NCBI GenBank assembly: GCA_964581415.1
Contig: CAZOOJ010000005.1
Location: 1 to 17,217, forward strand
Length of the DNA stretch: 17,217 nucleotides
Reading direction: 5' to 3'
DNA from: CAYTGG01 sp964581415
GTDB taxonomy: Archaea; Nanobdellota; Nanobdellia; Pacearchaeales; GW2011-AR1
Under the pieces are notes generated by a model. The model had not been told where the DNA came from. It worked only from the letters and a program-made list of their open reading frames with translations, and did not search any database. How positions within the stretch are numbered: the stretch's first letter is position 1; each line of letters begins with the position of its first letter. Of this stretch, positions 1-6,008 are shown piece after piece. A program made the translations under genes and the position numbers.

Positions 1-1008
1 TTTCGGACTAATGCTCAAATCAAAACTTTTTCCACCAAAAATTCCTGATTTATCTTCTCTGCATTTTATTTCAACACTTTCAACAAGTCCGCTTTTATCA
101 ATGTTAATCACTCTGCATCTTCCCTCTAAAAATTCCTCACTTTCTGCAACTTCAACTATTTCTCCATTAACATCTAATTTAGCTCTTGTATCAGGAGCTT
201 CTAATCCATCTAATCTCAACTGAAGTCCAGCTAAACAATCAAAACCAGGCAAATAAATTTTATTAGAAGTTTTTCCTTTTTCTAAACTAACTAAGGATAT
301 TCTTCTTAGTGTTCCATCATGAATTGAAATTGATGCTCCATTAGCCTCAATACCCTCTGCTTTTAAATAACCTTTTCCTTTCCAAAAACTATATTGGTTC
401 TTTTTAGATTCCCATTCTGCATCATTTATTTCAGGAAGATAAAATGTTGCTTTTCCAATTCCATAGGCATTTTTTATATCATATTTTATTGTAGCTGTTA
501 AATTTCCTGAAACATAATCTGGCATTTCAGATTCTTTTGGCTGCTGTTTTAAAACTATAACAATATAACCAATATTACTTAAAATAGGAGAATTTAAATC
601 TCCATTAACTCCTAAAGCAGCTTTTGCAGGATGAAAACCAATACCTGAAATTTCTTTTGGATATTTTCCTGAAAAAGATATGCTTTCAATTGCATCAACT
701 TTTATTAAAGGATTTATTTTTGTTGCAGCTAACTGACAAAAAACACGAGCGTTCTGCTCTTCAAGCAAATCACTTCGAACTACAGCAGGTTCACATCCAA
801 AAGGAGCAATCTGGATAACAAAATCTTGTCCAGCTTCGCACATATTTCTATCAGCCTGCCACTGTCCTGAATATCCAAAACCATAATCGAAATTAGCACT
901 TGAAGTATAAGCAGCATTAGAGCGCAGATATGCTGCTGAAATAGTTGCTATTGATAAAATTCCTATTAAACAAAACATTTCCAAAATTATTAAATTTTTT
1001 TTGTTCAT
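1..1008 (-). CDS. Exported, pilin-like hypothetical surface protein (3' end beyond window)
   Basis: The reading frame stays open for 336 codons from an ATG at 1008 to the left edge, so the C-terminus is missing. The N-terminus (MNKKNLIILEMFCLIG...) has two lysines, then a hydrophobic stretch of about 20 residues with an early Glu in LILEMF. This resembles class III (pilin/archaellin-like) signal peptides, which carry a Glu near +5, although an ordinary Sec signal is possible. The remainder is soluble-looking, with about five cysteines and glycine- and aromatic-rich stretches (YGFGYSGQW), as expected of an extracellular protein. Its start overlaps the stop of the 58-aa gene upstream (ATGA arrangement), which implies translational coupling within the operon. 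I recognise no named family. The gene is convincing as coding; the pilin-like reading is inference. Confidence 0.8.
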   Translation of the reverse strand, partial: MNKKNLIILEMFCLIGILSIATISAAYLRSNAAYTSSANFDYGFGYSGQWQADRNMCEAGQDFVIQIAPFGCEPAVVRSDLLEEQNARVFCQLAATKINPLIKVDAIESISFSGKYPKEISGIGFHPAKAALGVNGDLNSPILSNIGYIVIVLKQQPKESEMPDYVSGNLTATIKYDIKNAYGIGKATFYLPEINDAEWESKKNQYSFWKGKGYLKAEGIEANGASISIHDGTLRRISLVSLEKGKTSNKIYLPGFDCLAGLQLRLDGLEAPDTRAKLDVNGEIVEVAESEEFLEGRCRVINIDKSGLVESVEIKCREDKSGIFGGKSFDLSISPK

Positions 1009-1181
1009 CTTCCTAATGCGGATATTATATTAGCCATTAAAGACATAAAAATTCCAAAAGCACTTATGGACAAACCTATAACATCTAGTGAATTAATTTT
1101 TAATAAAATTATTGCGAAATAAATAAATATTAAAACATTTATTCCTTGCGAAAGTACAGCTAATTTATCTCCTGTTTTCAT
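1005..1181 (-). CDS. Small two-TM membrane protein (58 aa), surface operon
   Basis: Hand translation gives a 58-residue protein starting MKTGDKLAVL, with two hydrophobic segments at about residues 14-29 and 34-55 (GLSISAFGIFMSLMANII). It is therefore probably an integral membrane hairpin. The start codon lies 1 nt past the stop of the 34-aa gene, and its TGA overlaps the ATG of the next gene. This tight coupling is the main evidence that it is real. I recognise no family. The position between pilin-like proteins suggests a membrane component of the same surface or secretion structure, which is inference. Confidence 0.7.
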   Translation of the reverse strand: MKTGDKLAVLSQGINVLIFIYFAIILLKINSLDVIGLSISAFGIFMSLMANIISALGR

Positions 1182-1182
1182 T

Positions 1183-1287
1183 TTATGCCATTAAAGCTCT
1201 TATTATACCATAAATTAAAAGAGCAACTGCTACAAAACCTAAAATCCATATTATTTTCTGGATTTTTTCTAAAGTTTTCTTTTTCAT
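1183..1287 (-). CDS. Single-TM miniprotein (34 aa), surface operon
   Basis: This 34-residue ORF begins MKKKTLEKIQK and continues with one hydrophobic helix (about residues 12-29, IIWILGFVAVALLIYGII), then RALMA. A strong Shine-Dalgarno sequence, AGGAGGA, sits 5-6 nt before the ATG, the best evidence that so short a frame is translated. Its stop is 1 nt before the next ATG. It lies 22 nt after the 622-aa gene. The amphipathic charged N-terminus followed by one helix is the shape of a small membrane subunit or assembly factor. No function can be assigned from sequence. Confidence 0.65.
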   Translation of the reverse strand: MKKKTLEKIQKIIWILGFVAVALLIYGIIRALMA

Positions 1288-1309
1288 TTTTCCTCCTTTT
1301 TATTTATTT

Positions 1310-3178
1310 TCATTTAAATTCAATATCTAAATTTTTATTTTCAAACAACAGATAATTGTTATGTAAATCTTCAATTTTTTGAGGTTTTGGAAGACTTTCT
1401 GAATTTATTTCAATAATATCTGAATTTTTTAATTCAGATTCTAAAATGTAATAATTTTGTTTTCCTCCTCCTGTAAGAGCATTTGAAATTATCTGTTCAG
1501 GAATTTTCATTTCAAAACATTTTTCTTCTGTTAAACCAAACATTCCTCCTAAACCACTTTTAGGAGTTTCAATGCATTTTTCATAAACAGTTTCTTCTAA
1601 TTTTATTGAAGAATTTTCATAAATATAAACTTTAATTTCATACTGCCCTTCACTTAACTCAATATTTCTTTGTTCAGGATAAACTATTGTATTAGAATTT
1701 CTATCAGAAATAAAAGAAATTATCGCCCTTTCATTAGAATTTTTATTATCTATTCTTAGATTAACACTCAAATTGTAAAGTCTGTCTAAGATAATATCAA
1801 CTTCTCCTCCACTAACTGTTGAATAAAGATATTTTGCTGGCACAAATCCTTCTGAGTTTACAAGAATATATCCATTGACACATTGAGGAAATAATGCAGT
1901 TAAACTTCCTAAATCTGTTTTTCCAATTTCGCATGTTGCTCCAAGACATTCATAAGAGACATCAGACTCAATAGAATTTAAATTTACATCATAAGTATTA
2001 ACAGTCACTTCTGTATTTTTATGCTTACAAAGTTCAATAGTTTCAAATTCAGAAGCAGTAAAATCTAAAGCATCTCTTGGTTGATTTCCCTGAATAACAA
2101 CTCCTACAGGAAACTGAAAGATTTCTGAAGTTTTTTCTGAGTATATCTGAATTAAAACAGGATATTTTATATCATAAACAAAATGATAAGGAACATAACA
2201 AAAACCTAATATTCCCAATCCTGGTTGATTGCCTATTGGTTCTGCAATCATAATCGGACCTCCTTCAGTAGGATTAACTTCAAAACTATTAGTCCAATTT
2301 CTAAAATTGAAAAATCTCACATTTTCATCAATATCCAGGACGAAATATTTATTCTCTTCATTTTTTAAAGAATAATCTCCTCCTTTAGTTCTTAAAGCAA
2401 GAGTATTATATTGAATAGCCTCTTCAAGTTCATCAAAAATTTCATCTGCATTCCACATCAAAGGAGAGCAAGTTAGTTCAACTCCATCTACAGGAGCATA
2501 CAATCTCAAAATATCAACACCATAATTTTCTAAAAACAATTCTTTTTGCTCTTTATCATAAACTTTTCTAGCAGAATCAAATAAGTTTCCTAATTCAGAT
2601 TTGATTGTGACTTTAGAACTGTCTATTAAAGCTCTTTCTTCTCCTTTCTCAATAATCATATCCATATCCAAATTAACTTCAACCTGATCTCTTTTTATAT
2701 TCACATTTGCTTTACTCTCTTCTAATAAAATTTTAAAACCTTGCTCATAATATTCTTCAAATTCACAATCATAGATTTTTTCTTCAATAAAATTTTCTAA
2801 TTGAATTTCCATTTCTCTTTCAGTTGGAATCTGTTCTCTTTGAATGTTATTTCCAGAAACATAATACCAATAAGGAATAGGAGTTCCTAAAAAATTTAAT
2901 TGAGAAGAAAAAGGCATATGAGAAGAACCTTTTTCAAATTCTGGTAATTCTATATATCCTGCTTGACTCTCTAAAATATCAATTCCTATTTTTGTTTCCT
3001 CTTCTAAACAATAAAGAAAATTATTATAAGCAGGCTCTAAACTAGAAGGAATTTCATCAGTAGAAGGAGATTCTCTAAGAACTAAAAAAGAAATAATTCC
3101 TGCAATAAGAATTATAGCAATTATAATAAAAATAGTTGCCTGAGCAGATTTAAATTTAATGAAATATTTATTTCTCAC
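1310..3178 (-). CDS. Large membrane-anchored surface protein with pilin-like leader (622 aa)
   Basis: The protein starts from a GTG preceded by AGGAGG. Residues 1-12 are basic; Q13-A14-T15 then leads into a hydrophobic helix at 15-34. The K..Q-A-T-I-F-I-I pattern matches pilin-like leaders common in DPANN surface proteins. The rest (about 35-622) is a predicted extracellular region of mixed alpha/beta character with scattered cysteines: an N-terminal acidic part with C57, then beta-rich segments near 400-560 that could be Ig-like. The first codons overlap the end of the 46-aa gene by 11 nt, and the gene is followed by three further small or exported membrane genes. It is probably the main structural or adhesive component of the operon. 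No enzyme motif is visible. Confidence 0.85.
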   Translation of the reverse strand: MRNKYFIKFKSAQATIFIIIAIILIAGIISFLVLRESPSTDEIPSSLEPAYNNFLYCLEEETKIGIDILESQAGYIELPEFEKGSSHMPFSSQLNFLGTPIPYWYYVSGNNIQREQIPTEREMEIQLENFIEEKIYDCEFEEYYEQGFKILLEESKANVNIKRDQVEVNLDMDMIIEKGEERALIDSSKVTIKSELGNLFDSARKVYDKEQKELFLENYGVDILRLYAPVDGVELTCSPLMWNADEIFDELEEAIQYNTLALRTKGGDYSLKNEENKYFVLDIDENVRFFNFRNWTNSFEVNPTEGGPIMIAEPIGNQPGLGILGFCYVPYHFVYDIKYPVLIQIYSEKTSEIFQFPVGVVIQGNQPRDALDFTASEFETIELCKHKNTEVTVNTYDVNLNSIESDVSYECLGATCEIGKTDLGSLTALFPQCVNGYILVNSEGFVPAKYLYSTVSGGEVDIILDRLYNLSVNLRIDNKNSNERAIISFISDRNSNTIVYPEQRNIELSEGQYEIKVYIYENSSIKLEETVYEKCIETPKSGLGGMFGLTEEKCFEMKIPEQIISNALTGGGKQNYYILESELKNSDIIEINSESLPKPQKIEDLHNNYLLFENKNLDIEFK

Positions 3179-3308
3179 TTTTTTTTCCTCCTGAATTAAT
3201 TTTCTTTTTTATTAATTCAATAATTTCTGTATTAATATCCTTATCAATAACCTCTTTAAATTTTTCCCAAAGTTTTTCTTCTTCTATGAGAAGCAAATAT
3301 TTTTTCAT
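3168..3308 (-). CDS. Small Lys/Glu-rich protein (46 aa), possible ribbon-helix-helix regulator
   Basis: A 46-residue frame starts MKKYLLLIEEEKLWEKFKEV and ends GGKKSEK. A Shine-Dalgarno sequence (GAGGG) lies 6 nt before its ATG. A short beta-like segment (YLLLI) followed by two amphipathic helices (EEEKLWEKFKEVI and NTEIIELIKKKI) is compatible with a ribbon-helix-helix (MetJ/Arc) fold, but this is a shape argument only. It is the first gene of the surface operon and overlaps the 622-aa gene by 11 nt. The promoter just upstream carries paired dyads (3377-3406), which would suit an autoregulator. It could equally be a small structural or RNA-binding protein. Confidence 0.6.
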   Translation of the reverse strand: MKKYLLLIEEEKLWEKFKEVIDKDINTEIIELIKKKINSGGKKSEK

Positions 3309-3357
3309 AAATTTCCCTCTTTAAGTTATAATCCTATATAGAGAATAAAAAATCTAA

Positions 3358-3365
3358 TATATAAA
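3358..3365 (-). promoter_or_regulatory. TATA box of the surface operon
   Basis: On the minus strand the sequence reads TTTATATA, preceded by an A-rich BRE-like GAAACA. The expected start of transcription, about 25 nt downstream (near 3335), leaves a leader of roughly 27 nt that contains the GAGGG ribosome-binding site of the 46-aa gene. Confidence 0.6.
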
Positions 3366-3376
3366 TGTTTCTTAAT

Positions 3377-3406
3377 AAGTAAGTTACTTAATAAGTTAGT
3401 TACTAA
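3377..3406. promoter_or_regulatory. Tandem dyads upstream of surface-operon promoter (putative operator)
   Basis: Two perfect inverted repeats lie side by side: AAGTAA-g-TTACTT at 3377-3389 and TTAGT-t-ACTAA at 3396-3406, with centres 18 bp apart. They sit just upstream of the BRE/TATA of the minus-strand operon. Both share an AGT/ACT core, as expected for two dimers of one regulator. The protein that would bind them is unknown; the adjacent 46-aa product is the obvious candidate. Confidence 0.5.
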
Positions 3407-3504
3407 GAATTATTAAAAATTATTAATAGAATAACTTTGAGATTAATAGAATATATAAAAAGTTTTATGGAATATCTTCTCTCAAAAAAATTTAAGTTCC
3501 CGGT

Positions 3505-3732
3505 CTATCTCTTTTTTAAATTAAAATAATTCAATGCTCCAAATAACATAAAAACTCCTCCTGCAAGAATTATCCATGAATTCACATCAGCAATTATCTC
3601 AGGAATTTCAAAAAATTCAAAATGAAAATTCACAAAATAAGCTCCAAGAATCAAATAAGCAAAAAAAATAAGATGATTCATTTTTTTAGGTTTAATAGGA
3701 ACATATTCTAAAGGAGTTTTTTTTAAAAACAT
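3505..3732 (-). CDS. Small membrane protein with one IPE..W..LAGG repeat (75 aa)
   Basis: The frame is open from a TTG at 3747, but the ATG at 3732 (MFLKKTPLEY) is the better start: a TATA-like TTTAAAAA lies about 29 nt upstream, which fits a leaderless transcript. After a basic N-terminus (PIKPKK) there are two hydrophobic helices, AYLILGAYFVN and WIILAGGVFMLFGAL. They are joined by FEFFEIPEIIADVNS. The unit Y-L-x-x-G-x-Y-F-x-N ... W-x-x-L-x-G-G-[IV]-F recurs twice in the neighbouring 3777-4109 gene, so the two genes are paralogues. The function is unknown. Confidence 0.7.
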   Translation of the reverse strand: MFLKKTPLEYVPIKPKKMNHLIFFAYLILGAYFVNFHFEFFEIPEIIADVNSWIILAGGVFMLFGALNYFNLKKR

Positions 3733-3776
3733 AATTAAATATAGCAAGCATTATTTTTAAAGTTATTGAAAACTAA

Positions 3777-4109
3777 TCAACCAAGTGCGTTCTTTTTAAA
3801 TCTTGAAAGGATAAAAATTCCTAAAAAAAAGAATATTCCTCCTAAAAGAACAGCCCAATTATAAAAATAATCGGGAATTTTTATAAAATTAAAAGTGTTA
3901 TTAATAAAATATAAACCTAAAAGAAGATAAGGAACTCCATAAGACAATTTTATCTTATATGCAAGAACTGCTATAAATAATAGGAATATTCCTCCTGCAA
4001 GAATTATCCAAATATCAAAAAAATTTATAAAAGATAAGTCTAGAAAACTAAAAAAAGAGTTTAGAAAGTATGCTCCGAATAAAAAGCAAGGTAAATAAAT
4101 AAACCACAT
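3777..4109 (-). CDS. Membrane protein with two tandem copies of the same repeat (110 aa)
   Basis: The frame opens at a TTG (4127), but the ATG at 4109 (MWFIYLPC) is preferred. Four hydrophobic helices form two copies of a unit. Copy 1 has FLFGAYFLNSFFSFLDL followed by WIILAGGIFLLF; copy 2 has YLLLGLYFINNTFNFIKIP followed by WAVLLGGIFFFLG. The neighbouring 75-aa gene has a single copy, so the family seems to grow by unit duplication. The W..L.GG motif at the start of the second helix of each unit is the conserved feature. It is probably an integral inner-membrane protein. The gene diverges from tRNA-Val across a shared AT-rich promoter. Confidence 0.7.
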   Translation of the reverse strand: MWFIYLPCFLFGAYFLNSFFSFLDLSFINFFDIWIILAGGIFLLFIAVLAYKIKLSYGVPYLLLGLYFINNTFNFIKIPDYFYNWAVLLGGIFFFLGIFILSRFKKNALG

Positions 4110-4139
4110 TTTAATTATAAGAAACAATCAACAATCATA

Positions 4140-4147
4140 TTTAAATA
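4140..4147. promoter_or_regulatory. TATA-like box between tRNA-Val and the divergent membrane gene
   Basis: TTTAAATA lies within the near-palindromic ATATTTAAATATTTT. It is 23-30 nt upstream of tRNA-Val on plus and 31-38 nt upstream of the 4109 ATG on minus, so one box could serve both genes. Confidence 0.45.
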
Positions 4148-4169
4148 TTTTGAAGAAGAATTAATACTA

Positions 4170-4241
4170 GGTCCAGTGGTCTATTGGCATGACGTTTCCT
4201 TGACGTGGAAGAGATAGCAGGTTCGATTCCTGTCTGGACCA
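4170..4241 (+). tRNA. tRNA-Val (GAC anticodon)
   Basis: A complete cloverleaf is present: 7-bp acceptor stem GGTCCAG/CTGGACC with discriminator A73, D-arm with G18-G19, anticodon stem TTTCC/GGAAG (one G-U) and loop TTGACGT giving anticodon GAC. The variable loop is AGATA. The T-arm is GCAGG-TTCGATT-CCTGT. CCA is not encoded and there is no intron. It resembles other archaeal valine tRNAs across the D-arm and anticodon arm. The GAC anticodon reads GUC and GUU codons. Confidence 0.93.
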
Positions 4242-4371
4242 TATTTATCTGAAAAGGATAATCAAAAGTCCAGAATAATCTACAAATTTGAAGATGAATG
4301 ATTCTACTATTAAGAATATCTCAAATAAGAGATCTCTCCAAACAATAAATCAACAATCAAAAACAGGAAAG

Positions 4372-4379
4372 TTTTAAAA
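4372..4379 (+). promoter_or_regulatory. TATA box of L44e (leaderless start)
   Basis: TTTTAAAA, preceded by A-rich AGGAAAG, begins 30 nt before the L44e ATG. Transcription would therefore start at or within a few bases of the initiation codon. No ribosome-binding site is visible in the short AT-rich spacer. Confidence 0.55.
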
Positions 4380-4401
4380 GCATTTTTTCTCTTTTCAAAT
4401 T

Positions 4402-4716
4402 ATGAAGATTCCAAAAACAACAAAAAGATACTGTCCTTATTGCAGAAAAAAAACAGAGCATAAAATCAAAATAGTAGGAACAGGTTCCAAAAGAGGAACT
4501 TTAACAAGAGGAAGTAAATCTCGGGCAAAGCTAAGAGGACAAAGCAGAGGAATTGGAAATAAAGGAAAGTATTCAAAACCTGCTGTCAGCAAATTTAAAA
4601 GAAAAACAAAAACAACTAAAAAGACAAATATTAGATATATTTGTAATGAATGCGGCAAATCACATTATCGTCAATCAAGAAGAAATAAAAGAACAAATAA
4701 ATTAATTCAGGAATAA
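4402..4716 (+). CDS. rpl44e: Large-subunit ribosomal protein eL42 (L44e family)
   Basis: This 104-aa basic protein has the L44e arrangement: N-terminal KRYCPYC (C11, C14), a long Arg/Lys/Gly-rich middle (about 26-75) and a second pair in YICNECGKSH (C81, C84). The four cysteines form the zinc site. In archaea and eukaryotes it is a 60S/50S protein that lies near the ribosomal E site. Its length is close to normal (about 90-105). Start choice is supported by the TATA box about 27 nt upstream and no usable ATG earlier. It is followed 160 nt later by eS1, so the two may be separately transcribed. Family archaeal S27e, often adjacent in other archaea, is not seen here. Confidence 0.93.
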   Translation: MKIPKTTKRYCPYCRKKTEHKIKIVGTGSKRGTLTRGSKSRAKLRGQSRGIGNKGKYSKPAVSKFKRKTKTTKKTNIRYICNECGKSHYRQSRRNKRTNKLIQE

Positions 4717-4752
4717 CACAATTAATTAAAACAAATTAAACTCATAATAAAA

Positions 4753-4790
4753 TAAAAAATGTTAAAAAATGTTAAAAAATGTTAAAATGA
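4753..4790. repeat. 10-bp tandem repeat with helically phased A-tracts
   Basis: Three exact copies of TAAAAAATGT (4753-4782) are followed by a shortened fourth (TAAAATGA). A6 tracts spaced exactly one helical turn apart are expected to bend DNA. The array sits between L44e and the eS1 promoter. Confidence 0.85.
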
Positions 4791-4831
4791 TAGATAAACT
4801 AACTACAATTCAAAATTTTATTATTAATGAC

Positions 4832-4859
4832 TTTAAAATAAATACTGCTGAAAACAGCA
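4832..4859 (+). promoter_or_regulatory. eS1 promoter with hairpin TGCTG-AAAA-CAGCA
   Basis: TTTAAAAT at 4832-4839 is a plausible TATA box 37-44 nt before the eS1 ATG, giving a leader of about 14 nt. Just downstream, TGCTG-AAAA-CAGCA (4846-4859) is a perfect 5-bp stem with a 4-nt loop, followed by a run of seven T. It lies upstream of the expected start, so it is either an operator-like dyad or a terminator for L44e read-through. Confidence 0.45.
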
Positions 4860-4875
4860 ATTTTTTTAAATAAAA

Positions 4876-5427
4876 ATGGCAATTGCAAAGAAAAAGAAAA
4901 AATTTTTTGAGATAGAAATTCCGTTGATAAATAAAACTGTTTATTTATATGCTTATAATATTAAAGAGACAGAGGGAAGAATAATAAAATATGATTTAAC
5001 AAGAATTCTTAAGGGAAAAAATGCTCTATTAAGCACAGAAGTTAAAATTTCTGAAGAAAAAGCTACATCAATACTCAAAAAATTTGAATTAGTCCAGACT
5101 TTTGTAAGAAGAATGATTAGAAAAAGGACTAATTATGTTGAAGATTCTTTTTCTTTAGATTGTAAAGATGCTAAAATAAGAATAAAGCCCCTTCTCGTTA
5201 CAAGAAGAAAAACTTCAAGAAAAGTAAGAGAAGCATTAAGAAAAAAAACAAAAGAGGAAATATTAGATTATTTTAAAAATAAAAAAACAGAGAGTTTATT
5301 TGAAGAAATATTAAAGAATAAATTCCAAAAATATTTAAGCTTAAAGTTAAAAAAGATTTATCCATTAAGTCTTTGTGAAATTAGAGTTTTAAAGGTTGAG
5401 AAAAGATTTGAAGAAAAAAAGAAATAA
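4876..5427 (+). CDS. rps3ae: Small-subunit ribosomal protein eS1 (S3Ae family)
   Basis: This 183-aa basic protein begins MAIAKKKKKFFEIEIP and contains the S3Ae core: GRIIKYDLTRILKGKN (about 34-49), LVQTFVRRMIRKRTNYVED (about 72-90) and IRIKPLLVTRRKTSRK (about 101-116). A variable C-terminal half ends in a lysine-rich tail. eS1 is part of the 30S platform near the mRNA exit. It is slightly shorter than the roughly 190-220 aa typical of archaea. The gene is AT-rich and uses AGA arginine codons like its neighbours. It is followed by noncoding repeat copy A. Confidence 0.93.
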   Translation: MAIAKKKKKFFEIEIPLINKTVYLYAYNIKETEGRIIKYDLTRILKGKNALLSTEVKISEEKATSILKKFELVQTFVRRMIRKRTNYVEDSFSLDCKDAKIRIKPLLVTRRKTSRKVREALRKKTKEEILDYFKNKKTESLFEEILKNKFQKYLSLKLKKIYPLSLCEIRVLKVEKRFEEKKK

Positions 5428-5443
5428 GACTTTAGTAAAAGTG

Positions 5444-5611
5444 TATATTTTTCATAAAATTTTATTTGATGATAGGATTAATATACTCTGAATATATAAC
5501 CTCTAAAGAATTAATTAATAGGGAAATTATCCATATAATCTCTGAAATGGAGTGTAGTTAATAATTGATAATTGTAATTATTTGTCTTCTTTTAAAGAGT
5601 TTCTCAAAACC
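5444..5611 (+). repeat. Dispersed noncoding repeat, copy A (about 168 bp)
   Basis: This stretch aligns over its whole length and in the same orientation with 16741-16907. Shared blocks are AAAATTTTATTTGAT, then CTGA, GAATTAATTAA, TAGGGAAATTA, ATAATCT, TAGTTA, ATAATTG, then ATTTGTCTT and a final AAAA(C/G)CC. All frames have stops, so it is not a gene. Strand is given by the shared orientation only. Copy A lies between eS1 and tRNA-Thr. It may be a small RNA family or a miniature repeat element. Confidence 0.75.
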
Positions 5612-5671
5612 AGAAATAAGAAATCTTTTAAATACTTCTTCTTAGTTTAATTTAGGAATAGAATTTAATAT

Positions 5672-5743
5672 GCCTGTGTAGCTCAGTGATAGAGCGACTG
5701 ACCTGTAATCAGTAGGTCGGGGGTTTGAATCCCTCCACAGGCT
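5672..5743 (+). tRNA. tRNA-Thr (TGT anticodon) with unusual C33 and A19/U56
   Basis: All four stems are intact: acceptor GCCTGTG/CACAGGC, D-stem GCTC/GAGC, anticodon stem ACTGA/TCAGT and T-stem GGGGG/CCCTC (one G-U). Discriminator U73 with G1-C72 and C2-G71 fits threonine identity. The anticodon loop is CCTGTAA, so anticodon TGT with C33 instead of the nearly universal U33. The D-loop AGTGATA has G18-A19, and the T-loop TTTGAAT has U56, so the normal G19-C56 tertiary pair is replaced by A19-U56. The intact stems argue for a functional gene. A tyrosine reading (GTA) would break the anticodon stem. Confidence 0.88.
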
Positions 5744-5802
5744 TTTTATACAAAATTATTTGGCAACATATAATTATAATTATTGCAAATATTCTTATAG
5801 TA

Positions 5803-5905
5803 TATGCTTAATTCCACAAGTTTAAAAAGAATTTAAAAGCAAAAGAAATCATATAGCATTCCAAACAGGATGATAACAACTTTGGAATTGTATATTTTAA
5901 GCATA
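5803..5905 (+). other. Noncoding region with nested, competing inverted repeats (possible ncRNA)
   Basis: The 265 nt between tRNA-Thr and the zinc-ribbon gene contain no convincing gene. A perfect 9-bp outer pair, TATGCTTAA (5803-5811) with TTAAGCATA (5897-5905), encloses a perfect 8-bp inner pair, ATTCCAAA (5858-5865) with TTTGGAAT (5881-5888). ATATA/TATAT flank the inner pair. A second ATTCCA at 5811-5816 could compete for TTTGGAAT. A TATA-like ATATAATTATA lies about 25-35 nt upstream. Strand and transcription are inferred. Confidence 0.4.
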
Positions 5906-6008
5906 GCTTTTCTAAAATTAAAATTATATTTTTCAAACAGAATAATGTTATTTAATGCTAATATGGAGATGATTCTTTTTATCCAATAAATAATCTATAA
6001 AAAATAAA

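Noticed and set aside
11..818. Plus-strand open frames at 11-223 and 624-818
   Set aside because: They lie within the continuous 336-codon minus-strand frame of the exported protein and have no ribosome-binding site or recognisable content.
3733..3747. Upstream TTG starts for the small membrane proteins (3747 and 4127)
   Set aside because: ATG codons five or six codons downstream are better placed relative to TATA-like boxes, and the extra residues add nothing conserved between the two paralogues.
4437..4658. Minus-strand open frame inside the L44e gene
   Set aside because: It is antisense to a clearly recognisable ribosomal protein and its hydrophobic composition is the mirror of lysine/arginine codons.
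4753..4790. Short direct repeats considered as a CRISPR array
   Set aside because: Units are 10 bp with no spacers; no cas genes are present in the window.
5467..5491. Box C-like TGATGA and box D-like CTGA in repeat copy A, suggesting a C/D guide RNA
   Set aside because: Copy B has TGATAA instead of TGATGA and lacks a second CTGA at the matching position. Spacing also differs between copies, so the guide-RNA pattern is not conserved.
5672..5743. Reading the second tRNA as tRNA-Tyr (GTA) to restore U33
   Set aside because: That register breaks the perfect ACTGA/TCAGT anticodon stem, and the acceptor end (G1-C72, U73) fits threonine rather than archaeal tyrosine tRNA, which starts C1-G72.
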